Positions 14,688 through 23,284 are shown, counted from the first letter of the stretch. The stretch: DNA of 36,455 bases from an uncultured Ruminococcus sp. (GCA_902782445.1 CACZNC010000044.1:1-36455), one strand, 5' to 3'. Notes: a model not told the origin generated them from the sequence alone. A program made the numbers and translations.

Positions 14688-17600
14688 TTATCTCTCCACA
14701 AGAACCGTCTTGATCTCGAAGGGACGGAAGGTCAGCTTCGCCGCGCCGTCTTCGATGGGCAGCTCTTCCTTCTTCTCTTCGAGCATGTTGGTGATCCACG
14801 CCTTCTTCGCGCCGGGGAGGGTCAGCGTGCAGTTCGTGGTGCTGCGCTCGGCCTCGTACAGACGGAGCACGTATGCGCCCGGGACGTCCTCGGCGTTCTT
14901 CACGGCTTCGGCGATGATGTTGTCCGCGGAGACGGAGAACAGCGCGGGGATATCGAGCTTGCCGTAGAGCGCGGTCGGCGGGACGTTGAAGGCGTAGGCC
15001 GGCTGGACCACGGACTTGGCGCAGAAGGGTCCGACATGGGGCAGGAGCCCATATTTCATGGTGTGGACGCCGTTGTCGGTGAACGGGTCGGGACGGCAGC
15101 CGCCCTTGTGGAGGGTCAGGCGGATATCGCTTTCCTCGCAGGAGACGCCGTACTTGCAGTCGTTCAGCACCGCGACGCCGTAGTTGGTCTCGGAGAGGTC
15201 GGTCCAGCGGTGGTTGCAAACCTCGAACTTCGCGGATTCCAGCGTGGTGTTGCGGGTGGTCGGGCGGTCCACGTGGCCGAACTGGATCTCGTTCTTCATG
15301 AAGGCGGAGCGGACGTTGACGTCGAATCCGGCTTTCAGAAGCTGGTGCCGTTCGTGCCAGTCGAGGGTCAGTTCGTAGTCGATCTGCCGCGATCCGGCGT
15401 AGAACACGGTGTCGAGCACGGCCGCGGACTTTCTGCCGAGGGAGAATTTCGCGCGGATGCGGTATTCGACGGCGCCGTCCGAGACGACCTCGCAGGATCC
15501 GGCGGCGACGGGCTTCATCTTTTTGAAGATGTCGTCCTCGATCTCCCAGTTGTCCCAGGCCGTCGGCATGTCTTCGCCGATCCAGAGGGTCCCGAGGGGC
15601 GCGCCTTTCAGGTTGGAGATCTCCCGGTCGGTCTGCCGGTCGACGAGGGAGCGGATGTAGCCGTTCTCGTCGAGTTTCGCTTTGTAGTAAGGCGTTGTGA
15701 GCGTGCCGTCCTCAAAGACGAAGGGGCTGTCGGGATATGCGGTCTCGAGGACTCCCTTCCCGTCCGGGGTGATCGTGACGGCGGAGAGGGCGGGGATCTC
15801 GGCGCGGACCGCGGTCACAAGCTCCCCGTTCTGGGCGGTGTAGGCCTGGGAGGTCTTGTTTTCATACCCCCCGCAACCGGGAAGCGTGACCACGGTGTTG
15901 ACGGGGAAGGACAGCGGGTTGAAGAGGGAGACCGCGTCCTTCGCCTGTCCCGGAAGCGTCTGTACGGCGTCCCGGTCGACGGTGGAGGGCAGCAGATCCT
16001 TCGAGGCCAGATCCTTCGTCATGTCGTCCGCCGGGGTGAGGTCGGAGAGATACTGCCACGTGAGGTTCTTCGTCGTCTCGTAGGCCTTGTTCATCTCCTC
16101 TTCGTACACCTCGTAGACCTTCGGGATGCAGGTGCCGGGGAGGATGTCGTGGAACTGGTTTTTCAGGAGGGTCTTGTAGAGCTCGTCGTGCAGGACCGCG
16201 GTCGGACGGTTTGCGAGGACGTTCGCAAGCTCCATTTCGTAGAGAGCCGCTTCCATCTTCCGGTTGGTCTTCTTCACGATGTGCATCTGCGTGAGGGTGC
16301 CGCGGTGGAATTCGAGGTAGAGCTCGCCGTCCCAGAGGGGAAGGGTGTCGCGCTCCGCTTCGAGCTCCTTCATAAATTTCGACGCCGTGGTGGATTCGAT
16401 CACGGGCATCCCGGGCAGATCCTTCGTCCGCTTCAGGAATTCGAGCATCCCGTAGGTCGGTCCTCCGCCCCCGTCCCCGTAGCCGTATGCCACGAGCCGC
16501 CGGTCGTTCGATCTCTTGTCCCGGATCTCACCGACGCAGTCCGTCAGGGTCGAGACGTCCGGGATGAGGTGCATCCGGTTCAGGTGGGTGATGACCTCCG
16601 AGCCGTCGATGCCGCGCCAGATGAAGGTGTCGGCGGGGAATTCGTTGCAGTCCGCCCAGCTCATCTTGGTGGTGAAGAAGTATTTGACCCCGCTCTCCTG
16701 CATGATCTGCGGGATCGCGCCGTTGTACCCGAAGGTGTCGGGGAGCCAGAAGGAGTCGGAGCGGTAGCCGAGCATCTTTTCCGTGTACCGCTGGCCGTAG
16801 AGGAACTGCCGCACCATCGCCTCGCCGCCGGTGACGTTGCAGTCGCATTCGACCCAGACGCCTCCGTTGGGCTCGTATCGTCCTTCCGCAACGCGGGCTT
16901 TGATCCCTTCGAAAATGTCGGGATAGTATTCGCGCATCCAGTCGAGGTGCAGGGCGGAGGACTGAATGAAGGTGTATTCGGGGTAGAAGTCCATGAGGGT
17001 CAGGGCTTCGGCGTAGGTCCGGGCGCACTTGCGGATCGTCTCGGACACGGGCCAGAGCCACGCGGTGTCCATGTGGGAGTGGCCGAGGACCCCGATCTTT
17101 CCGCGGGACGCGTCGCCGCCGGTCTTGACGAGGGCGGGTTTCAGGCATTCGCGGATCGAGGCGCAGGATTCTTTGATCTCCTCCTCGTCCGCCGACGCGG
17201 GATCGCCGATGAGGAAGGGGAAGGCGTTCATCAGGCATTCGTGGGCCGTCTTCGCCGTGAAATTGCCCTCGGGGAGCCGCGCGATCTGGAGCACCGTCGC
17301 GAGATCGAACACGAAGTCCCGCATGTCCTTGTCCATCACGCAGAAGCGGATGCCGCGGTAGGTGTGACGGAAGGAGTCGGGCACGTTCTCATCCCTGCCG
17401 TACTGCTCGTAGGGCTGGGTGCCGAGGCAGGTGTGGCCGGCGTAGCACTCGAACGCGAGGTCGATCGTCTCTCCCGCCTTCGCGTCAAAGGTGATGAAGA
17501 AGGCCGGATGCTCGCCGCCGATAAAAATGTTCTTCGAATTGATGATCCCCGCGGGCTTTCCGTCCTTGAAGCAGAGGATCTCCACGGCGTCGGCGTCCGG

Positions 17601-17867
17601 GATGGCGCAGAGGATCTCACTGTCGGCTTCCGCGGGCACCGTGAGCTTCGTTTTCAGCCAGATATTGCCGTATTCGGAGCCCCATTCCGTGCCGGGGGCG
17701 ATCTCCGTCATGGCGGCGGCGTCCGGGGGCAGGCGGAGGTGGTCCATGGTCTCGAGGGCGAACACGGGACCCGCCTGGCCGACCGTTGTCAGGATCTTCT
17801 TCGCGTAGAGCTTCAGCGCGCTGTCGAATTTCCGGTAGGTCCGGTCGATGTAGATTTGATTGTTCAT
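14688..17867 (-). CDS. Glycoside hydrolase family 38 alpha-mannosidase
   Basis: 1059 aa from the ATG at 17867 (AAAGGAAG upstream); a longer in-frame start would lie upstream of the promoter. No signal peptide, so it probably trims imported mannosides in the cytoplasm. The GH38 catalytic domain has GHSHMDTAWLWP near residue 257 (zinc His/Asp) and WLPDTFGYNGAIPQIM near 375, whose Asp is the expected nucleophile. The alpha-mannosidase middle domain (NQFHDILPGT) and the long beta-sandwich C-terminal domain follow. Length fits bacterial GH38 enzymes of about 1000-1050 aa. It has its own promoter with a LacI-type operator and is coupled to the PHP gene. Confidence 0.93.
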   Translation of the reverse strand: MNNQIYIDRTYRKFDSALKLYAKKILTTVGQAGPVFALETMDHLRLPPDAAAMTEIAPGTEWGSEYGNIWLKTKLTVPAEADSEILCAIPDADAVEILCFKDGKPAGIINSKNIFIGGEHPAFFITFDAKAGETIDLAFECYAGHTCLGTQPYEQYGRDENVPDSFRHTYRGIRFCVMDKDMRDFVFDLATVLQIARLPEGNFTAKTAHECLMNAFPFLIGDPASADEEEIKESCASIRECLKPALVKTGGDASRGKIGVLGHSHMDTAWLWPVSETIRKCARTYAEALTLMDFYPEYTFIQSSALHLDWMREYYPDIFEGIKARVAEGRYEPNGGVWVECDCNVTGGEAMVRQFLYGQRYTEKMLGYRSDSFWLPDTFGYNGAIPQIMQESGVKYFFTTKMSWADCNEFPADTFIWRGIDGSEVITHLNRMHLIPDVSTLTDCVGEIRDKRSNDRRLVAYGYGDGGGGPTYGMLEFLKRTKDLPGMPVIESTTASKFMKELEAERDTLPLWDGELYLEFHRGTLTQMHIVKKTNRKMEAALYEMELANVLANRPTAVLHDELYKTLLKNQFHDILPGTCIPKVYEVYEEEMNKAYETTKNLTWQYLSDLTPADDMTKDLASKDLLPSTVDRDAVQTLPGQAKDAVSLFNPLSFPVNTVVTLPGCGGYENKTSQAYTAQNGELVTAVRAEIPALSAVTITPDGKGVLETAYPDSPFVFEDGTLTTPYYKAKLDENGYIRSLVDRQTDREISNLKGAPLGTLWIGEDMPTAWDNWEIEDDIFKKMKPVAAGSCEVVSDGAVEYRIRAKFSLGRKSAAVLDTVFYAGSRQIDYELTLDWHERHQLLKAGFDVNVRSAFMKNEIQFGHVDRPTTRNTTLESAKFEVCNHRWTDLSETNYGVAVLNDCKYGVSCEESDIRLTLHKGGCRPDPFTDNGVHTMKYGLLPHVGPFCAKSVVQPAYAFNVPPTALYGKLDIPALFSVSADNIIAEAVKNAEDVPGAYVLRLYEAERSTTNCTLTLPGAKKAWITNMLEEKKEELPIEDGAAKLTFRPFEIKTVLVER

Positions 17868-17894
17868 GTGACACTTCCTTTGCTCATGGATTTT

Positions 17895-17904
17895 GAACCG
17901 GTTC
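17895..17904. promoter_or_regulatory. LacI-type operator at the alpha-mannosidase start site
   Basis: Perfect palindrome GAACCGGTTC with flanking TT and CA. It lies immediately downstream of the -10 box, over the expected start of transcription. The central CCGG with A/T flanks resembles LacI-family sugar-repressor operators. No LacI gene is in the window. Confidence 0.55.
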
Positions 17905-17905
17905 C

Positions 17906-17934
17906 AGTATAGCATATTTTTCCCCCGTTTGCAA
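17906..17934 (-). promoter_or_regulatory. Promoter of the alpha-mannosidase - PHP operon
   Basis: On the minus strand TTGCAA (17929-17934) and TATACT (17906-17911) are 17 nt apart. Confidence 0.8.
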
Positions 17935-18032
17935 GGGAAAATCGACAAAGAAGACGCCGGGAAACCGCCCGTTCCGCGTGGATTGCACAGGAACGCCCTC
18001 CGTCCGGAGAGAATTTTTATTCATTTCCCCGG

Positions 18033-18061
18033 TTGACAAAGGGGGGCGGCGGTGATATAAT
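18033..18061 (+). promoter_or_regulatory. Consensus promoter of the T-box leader
   Basis: TTGACA at 18033-18038 and TATAAT at 18056-18061, both perfect, with a 17-nt spacer. A strong constitutive core promoter is usual where control is by attenuation. Confidence 0.88.
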
Positions 18062-18067
18062 GCCATT

Positions 18068-18338
18068 CAAGCGAATATCCAAAGACTGTGACGAAGACGC
18101 GCGCCGGTCACATCGTTTCCCACAGAGAGTCCGCGGCGGTGGAATGCGGACGGAGCGGAGCGGAGCGTATCACTTCCGAGTCGGGGAAGGAAAAGGTCTT
18201 GGACCGAGTAATGATCCCCCGCACGCGCAGCGTAACAGGCGCAGGACTTGCAGGAGTCCGGAGAGCGGCATAGAAATATGCAATTTGAGTGGTACCGCGG
18301 ATATCATCATCCGTCTCAAGTTTCTTGAGGCGTTTTTT
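18068..18338 (+). promoter_or_regulatory. T-box riboswitch leader, probably isoleucine-specific
   Basis: The T-box motif GAGTGGTACCGCGG ends at 18300. The distal stem I hairpin pairs GTCCGC with GCGGAC around GGCGGTGGAA (about 18129-18151), preceded by AGAG. At the stem I base, GACGAAG (18090-18096) faces CTTCCGAG (18173-18180). The trinucleotide before A-CTTCC, where the specifier normally sits, is ATC at 18169-18171, an Ile codon. The TGGT bulge suits a tRNA with discriminator A, as tRNA-Ile has. TTGAG (18284-18288) can pair with CTCAA to form the antiterminator, using the same bases as the terminator's left arm. Uncharged tRNA would therefore permit read-through into the synthetase gene. 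The T-box call is firm; the Ile assignment is less so, because the loop is atypical and TAT is a neighbouring alternative. Confidence 0.9.
18312..18338 (+). terminator. T-box leader terminator
   Basis: CGTCTCAAG (18312-18320) pairs with CTTGAGGCG (18324-18332) around TTT, followed by six T. Its left arm overlaps the antiterminator helix, so the two folds exclude each other. Confidence 0.9.
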
Positions 18339-18410
18339 GTTTGTATCAGCCGGAAAGACACGTTTCTCCGCACCTCCCCCACATCAGCAGAAAGCAAAGG
18401 AGAAAACAGA

Positions 18411-20714
18411 ATGGAATCCATCATCCGGGAAGTGGCCAACCGCATCCGCGAGACCCGCCTGATCTGCGAGGTCAGCGAGGAAGAAATGGCGAAATGCACG
18501 GGCGTGACCCTCGAGCACTACCGCGAACTGGAAGCGGGGGAGGCGGACTTTTCCTTCACCTTCATCTACAAGTGCGCGGCGCGGCTCGGCGTCGACACCA
18601 CCGATCTTTTGGCGGGATCCTCCCCGACCCTCGCCGAGTACAGCGTCACCCGGGCGGGAGGCGGTTTGCCCATCGCCCGCAGAAAGGGATTTTCCTACCG
18701 CAATCTCGCGCCTCTGTTCAAGAACAAGATCGCCGAGCCCTTCCTCGTCCGCGCGAAATACGTCCCCGAGGAAGCCGACCGCCCCATCCGCCTCGCCAGC
18801 CACGACGGGCAGGAATACGACTACATCCTCTCCGGCAGACTGAAAGTCTCCGTCGACGGACACACGGAGATCCTCGGCCCCGGGGATTCGATCTACTACG
18901 ACAGCTCCAAGCCCCACGGCATGATCGCCTGGGAGGAGGACTGCACCTTCCTCGCCACCACCATTTCGAACGGCGCGCCCGCCTACGACTATCCCGACGC
19001 GGCCCCCGAAGAGAAAAAGGAAGAGGATAACCTCGAAAACAAGCTCTGCCGCCTGCCCGAGGATGCGGTCGCCCTCCGCTTCATCGACTGCGAGGAGGAC
19101 GGAGCCGGACGCCTCAAAAAGATCCGCTTCAAAAACGAGGAGAACTACAACTTCGCCTACGACACGGTGGATGCCATCGCCGCGAAGACCCCGGACAAGA
19201 TCGCCCTCCTCCACCTCGACCGGGACAAGAACGAACGCCGCTTCACCTACCGGGATATCTCCCTGCTCTCGAACCGGGCGGCGAACTACTTCGAATCCCT
19301 CGGCATCCGGCGCGGCGACACCGTCATGCTGGTGCTGAAACGGCACTGGCAGTTCTGGATCGCCTCCATCGCCCTGCATAAGCTCGGAGCCGTCGCCATC
19401 CCCGCGACCCACATGCTGGTGGAGCACGATTTCGAATACCGCTACAACGCAGCTTCCGTGAAGGCCGTCGTGTGCACCGGGGACGGTCAGACCGCCATGC
19501 ACGCCGAAAACGCTGAAAAGCTGGTGGAGCAGAACATCATCAAGATCATGGCCCACGGCGAGCGGGAGGGCTGGCATTCCTTCGATCGGGAATTCGAAGC
19601 GTTCCCCGATACCTTCGAGCGGCGGGAGGGCGTGTGCGGCAGCGAAACCATGTACATGCTGTTCACCTCCGGGACCACCGGCTACCCGAAGATCGCGGCC
19701 CACAGCTTCAAATATGCCCTCGGACATTATATCACGGCCCGCTACTGGCACAACGCCGACCCGGAGGGCATCCACTTCACCATCTCCGACACCGGCTGGG
19801 GCAAGGCGCTCTGGGGCAAGCTCTACGGCCAGTGGCTCTGCGAGAGCTGCGTCTTCGCCTATGACTTCGACAAATTCGAGGCCGAGGACATCCTCCCGCT
19901 CTTCAAAAAGTACAACATCACCACCTTCTGCGCGCCGCCGACCATGTTCCGCTTCTTCATCAAGGCCGGGATCGAAAACTACGATCTCTCCTCCCTGAAG
20001 CACGTCACCATCGCGGGCGAGGCGCTGAACCCCGAGGTCTTCTACAAGTTCAAGGAATACACCGGACTCTCCCTCATGGAAGGATTCGGACAGACTGAGA
20101 CCACCCTGGTGATCGGCAATTTCGTCGGCGACACCCCGAAGCCCGGCTCGATGGGCCATCCCTCACCGCTCTACGACGTGGAGATCCTCGATCCCGACGG
20201 GCGTCCCTGCGACGTGGGCGAGACCGGCGAGATCGTGATCCGCACGACGGAGGGCTCCCCCTGCGGTCTCTACAAGGGGTATTTCCGCAACGAGGAAGCC
20301 ACGAAGGAAGCCTGGCACGACGGCTACTACCACACCGGCGACACCGCCTGGCGGGATGAGGACGGGTATTTCTGGTATGTCGGGCGGATCGACGACGTCA
20401 TCAAATCCTCCGGCTACCGCATCGGCCCCTTTGAGATCGAATCCGTCATCATGGAACTGCCCTACGTGCTGGAATGCGCCGTCACCGCCGTTCCCGACGA
20501 GATCCGCGGCCAGATCGTCAAGGCGACCGTCGTCCTCGTCAAGGGGAAGGAGGGCTCGCCGGAACTGGTGAAGGAGATCCAGACCTACGTCAAGGAGCAC
20601 ACCGCTCCCTACAAATACCCCCGCATCGTCGAATTCGTCCCCGAACTCCCGAAGACCATCAGCGGCAAGATCCGCCGGGTGGAACTGCGGAAAAAGGACG
20701 CGGAGGAAAAGTAA
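18411..20714 (+). CDS. Fused XRE-cupin-acyl-CoA synthetase (ACSM-like AMP-binding enzyme)
   Basis: 767 aa from the ATG at 18411 (AAAGGAGA upstream); the frame is open further upstream only because it crosses the T-box. Residues 1-65 are an XRE helix-turn-helix (IRETRLICEVSEEEMAKCTGVTLEHYRELEAG); about 110-185 a cupin (EYDYILSGRLKVSVDGHTEILGPGDSIYYDSSKPH); about 225-767 an adenylate-forming ligase. Its motifs are TSGTTGYPK (419-427), GFGQTETT, YHTGDTAWRDEDGYFWYVGRIDD and ISGKIRR with catalytic Lys753. SDTGWGKALWGKLYGQW points to the medium/branched-chain ACSM type, which joins an acyl group to CoA with ATP. Under an Ile T-box, 2-methylbutyrate is the most logical substrate (inference). DNA-binding, ligand-binding and catalytic domains in one chain suggest an enzyme that also reports its substrate. 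A terminator follows. Confidence 0.9.
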   Translation: MESIIREVANRIRETRLICEVSEEEMAKCTGVTLEHYRELEAGEADFSFTFIYKCAARLGVDTTDLLAGSSPTLAEYSVTRAGGGLPIARRKGFSYRNLAPLFKNKIAEPFLVRAKYVPEEADRPIRLASHDGQEYDYILSGRLKVSVDGHTEILGPGDSIYYDSSKPHGMIAWEEDCTFLATTISNGAPAYDYPDAAPEEKKEEDNLENKLCRLPEDAVALRFIDCEEDGAGRLKKIRFKNEENYNFAYDTVDAIAAKTPDKIALLHLDRDKNERRFTYRDISLLSNRAANYFESLGIRRGDTVMLVLKRHWQFWIASIALHKLGAVAIPATHMLVEHDFEYRYNAASVKAVVCTGDGQTAMHAENAEKLVEQNIIKIMAHGEREGWHSFDREFEAFPDTFERREGVCGSETMYMLFTSGTTGYPKIAAHSFKYALGHYITARYWHNADPEGIHFTISDTGWGKALWGKLYGQWLCESCVFAYDFDKFEAEDILPLFKKYNITTFCAPPTMFRFFIKAGIENYDLSSLKHVTIAGEALNPEVFYKFKEYTGLSLMEGFGQTETTLVIGNFVGDTPKPGSMGHPSPLYDVEILDPDGRPCDVGETGEIVIRTTEGSPCGLYKGYFRNEEATKEAWHDGYYHTGDTAWRDEDGYFWYVGRIDDVIKSSGYRIGPFEIESVIMELPYVLECAVTAVPDEIRGQIVKATVVLVKGKEGSPELVKEIQTYVKEHTAPYKYPRIVEFVPELPKTISGKIRRVELRKKDAEEK

Positions 20715-20802
20715 GGGAATCGGGTACCGGCAGGATATTCAAGGCGCAGATCAGAATAGCGTGGAAGGACGGCCGGTCCTGAGACTTTGAACGGAACCCT
20801 AC

Positions 20803-20836
20803 ATGGGAGAAATTCTTTGAAATTTCTCCCATTTTT
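20803..20836 (+). terminator. Terminator of the synthetase gene
   Basis: A perfect 12-bp stem, ATGGGAGAAATT (20803-20814) with AATTTCTCCCAT (20821-20832), is followed by TTTT. Confidence 0.9.
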
Positions 20837-20838
20837 CA

Positions 20839-20867
20839 TTGAAATTCCGGGTATAATATAGTATAAT
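20839..20867 (+). promoter_or_regulatory. Promoter of the sulfatase-mscS unit
   Basis: TTGAAA at 20839-20844 and TATAAT at 20862-20867, 17-nt spacer. A second TATAAT lies at 20852-20857 but has no fitting -35. Confidence 0.75.
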
Positions 20868-20904
20868 GTGACCAGAGCATTCCGAACGCGAAAAGGAGAA
20901 CGCC

Positions 20905-22368
20905 TTGCGAATCGTCTTCTTTGACCTCGACACCCTGCGGCCCGATCATCTCGGCTGCTACGGGTATTTCCGCAATACCTCCCCGAACATCGATTCCATC
21001 GCCCGGGAAGGCGTGCGGTTCGACCGGTACTACTGCTCCGACGCGCCCTGCCTGCCCTCCCGGAGCGCACTGCAGTCCGGGCTTTTCGGCATCCACAACG
21101 GCGCTGTCGGCCACGGGGGCACGGCGGGGGATCAGATCCTCGAAGGAGAGCCCCGCGGGTTCCGGGCGGAGTTTGCGCGGACCAATCTCTTCCAGCAGTT
21201 CCGGCGAGCGGGGCTTCACACCGTCTCGATATCCACCTTCGCCGAGCGACATACGTCCTACTGGTTCTACGGCGGCTTCCACGAGATCTACAACTACGGG
21301 ACCGGAGGAGGGGAGCGGGCGGATCAGATCTCCCCGATCGCCATCGACTGGATCGAGCGGCACGGGAAGGAGGACAACTGGTTCCTGCATATCAACCTAT
21401 GGGACGCCCACACCACCTACCGCACCCCCGCGTCTTTCGGCAATCCCTTCGAGGGAGACGACTTTTTCGCGCACACCTGGATGACGCAGGAACTGATCGA
21501 CGAACAGCGCAAGGAGGCCTCCCCCCACGGCGTCCACGAGATCGGGATGTACAACAACACCCCCCTGCCCGACTACCCCCGCCAGCCGATGGAGGTCCGG
21601 GATATGGACGAATACCGGAAGCTGGTGGACGGCTATGACTGCGGGATCGCCTTCATGGACATGCACATCGGGTTCATCCTCGACGCCCTCCGGAAAGCCG
21701 GGGTCTATGAAGACGTGTCCTTCATCGTCACCGCCGACCACGGGGAGAACATCGGGGAGCTCAACAGCTATTCCGAGCACTCCACCGCGGACGACATCAC
21801 CTGCCGGATCCCCATGATCGTCAAGTGGCAGGGCGGGATGAAGGGGATCTCCGACTCCACCCTCCGGTACAACGTGGACCTTGCCCCCACCGTCGCCGAT
21901 CTTTTCGGCCTCGCCCCCGCCGCCAACTGGGACGGGACAAGCTACGCCGACACGATCCGGGAAGGGAAGCCCGTTCCCCGTGATTATCTGGTCATTTCGC
22001 AGATGGCCCACGTCTGTCAGCGGAGCGTACTCTTCGGCGACTGGCTCTGGATGCGGACCTATCACGACGGATACCACAATTTCCCCCGCGAAATGCTCTT
22101 CAACCTCAAAGAGGACCCCCACGAGGAGCATAACGCCGCCCCGGATCATCCCGAGATCTGCGACCGCGCCGCCCACTGCCTTCTCGACTGGTTCGACGAG
22201 AACATGGCCTCCTCCCGGACCGGGCTCGATCCCATGCAGACCGTGATGCGGGAGGGCGGACCCTTCCACACCCGGGGCCACCTCGCCGAATACGCCGCGT
22301 ACCTCCGCCGGACCGACCGCGCGGAAGAAGCCGACCGACTCATCGCCCGTCACCCTGACGAGCTTTGA
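20905..22368 (+). CDS. Cys-type sulfatase (alkaline phosphatase superfamily)
   Basis: 487 aa starting at TTG (20905), with AAAAGGAG at 20891-20898. The sequence from MRIVFFDLDTLRPDHLGCYG onward matches the sulfatase N-terminus, with metal-binding Asp residues. CLPSR (49-53) is the C-x-P-S-R formylglycine motif, so Cys49 must be oxidised by a maturase not in this window. TADHGENIGEL (the second metal/His region) and NYDLAPT-like VDLAPTVADLFGL follow. No signal peptide, so it likely desulfates imported sugars or small esters in the cytoplasm. The mscS gene starts 39 nt downstream with no terminator between. Confidence 0.88.
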   Translation: MRIVFFDLDTLRPDHLGCYGYFRNTSPNIDSIAREGVRFDRYYCSDAPCLPSRSALQSGLFGIHNGAVGHGGTAGDQILEGEPRGFRAEFARTNLFQQFRRAGLHTVSISTFAERHTSYWFYGGFHEIYNYGTGGGERADQISPIAIDWIERHGKEDNWFLHINLWDAHTTYRTPASFGNPFEGDDFFAHTWMTQELIDEQRKEASPHGVHEIGMYNNTPLPDYPRQPMEVRDMDEYRKLVDGYDCGIAFMDMHIGFILDALRKAGVYEDVSFIVTADHGENIGELNSYSEHSTADDITCRIPMIVKWQGGMKGISDSTLRYNVDLAPTVADLFGLAPAANWDGTSYADTIREGKPVPRDYLVISQMAHVCQRSVLFGDWLWMRTYHDGYHNFPREMLFNLKEDPHEEHNAAPDHPEICDRAAHCLLDWFDENMASSRTGLDPMQTVMREGGPFHTRGHLAEYAAYLRRTDRAEEADRLIARHPDEL

Positions 22369-22407
22369 TACCGCTCAATCCATTATTCTGAATCAAGGAG
22401 GAATCCC

Positions 22408-23223
22408 ATGCCCGAATTCATCACCACTTTCGTCAACGAGCACCTTGTGGATTATGTGCTCAAATTCCTGCTCGCCCTTCTCATCCTCATCATCGGCTTC
22501 GCCATCGCGAAATGGATCGGCAAGCGGATCCAGAAGAGCAAGCTGCTCTCGAAAACCGATCCCAATACCCAGAACCTGATCGCGAACATTGTCAAAACCG
22601 CGGTCCGCGTCGTCGTCCTCCTCACCGCCGTCATGGTCCTCGGCGTTCCGCAGTCCGCTGTGATCGCCGTGCTCGGATCCGCGGGTCTGGCCATCGGGCT
22701 TGCGCTCCAGGGCGGCCTTTCCAACATCGCGGCGGGACTGGTCATCATGATCGTCAAGCCCTTCCGCGTCGGCGACTTCATCATCGCGGGCGATATCGCG
22801 GGCGTCGTGCAGGAGATCGGCCTCTTCTACACGAAGATCACCTCCCCCGACAACCTCGGCATCACCGCTCCGAACTCCACCCTGTCCGGCGCGACCGTCA
22901 CCAACCTCTCCTCCGAGGAGACCCGCCGTGTGGACTTCGATCTGAACGTGACCTACGGCACCGACATCGACCTCGTCCGCAAGGTCCTGCTCGCCGTGGC
23001 CCAGAGCAACGATCTCGTTCTCAAGGATCCCGCCTCCGAGGTGTTCGTCCATCAGCACGGCCAGTACGGCCTCGGCGTGAAGCTCCGCGTCTGGGTCAAG
23101 CCCTCCGACTACTGGACCGTCTACTTTGACATGTGGGAAGACGTCAAGAAGGCCTTCGACAAGTTCGGTATCGAAATCCCCGTCACCCGCATCAACGTCC
23201 TCCTCGACAACCCGAACGAATAA
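22408..23223 (+). CDS. mscS: Small-conductance mechanosensitive channel MscS
   Basis: 271 aa, close to the ~286 of E. coli MscS. Three membrane segments lie at about residues 12-37, 60-80 and 84-117. The pore-lining third helix carries GSAGLAIGLALQGGLSN (90-106), the Gly/Ala-rich MscS signature, then the VKPFRVGDFI beta-domain entry and a C-terminal alpha/beta vestibule domain. It forms a heptameric tension-gated channel that releases solutes on osmotic down-shock. AAGGAGG precedes the ATG. Probably read through from the sulfatase gene. Confidence 0.93.
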   Translation: MPEFITTFVNEHLVDYVLKFLLALLILIIGFAIAKWIGKRIQKSKLLSKTDPNTQNLIANIVKTAVRVVVLLTAVMVLGVPQSAVIAVLGSAGLAIGLALQGGLSNIAAGLVIMIVKPFRVGDFIIAGDIAGVVQEIGLFYTKITSPDNLGITAPNSTLSGATVTNLSSEETRRVDFDLNVTYGTDIDLVRKVLLAVAQSNDLVLKDPASEVFVHQHGQYGLGVKLRVWVKPSDYWTVYFDMWEDVKKAFDKFGIEIPVTRINVLLDNPNE

Positions 23224-23252
23224 GGGACGAAAGTCAACTCCAAAAACCAAAG

Positions 23253-23284
23253 GACCGCTCAGGATCGACCCGGGCGGTCTTTTT
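23253..23284 (+). terminator. Terminator after mscS
   Basis: GACCGCTC (23253-23260) pairs with GGGCGGTC (23272-23279), followed by five T. Confidence 0.85.

Noticed and set aside
13986..17912. A 1308-codon open frame on the plus strand
   Set aside because: It is the antisense shadow of the GH38 and PHP genes, a usual result of GC-rich codon bias. It shows no family motifs.
18033..18410. N-terminal extension of the synthetase frame by 126 codons
   Set aside because: The extension starts inside the promoter and passes through the T-box and its terminator. The ATG at 18411 has a proper ribosome site.
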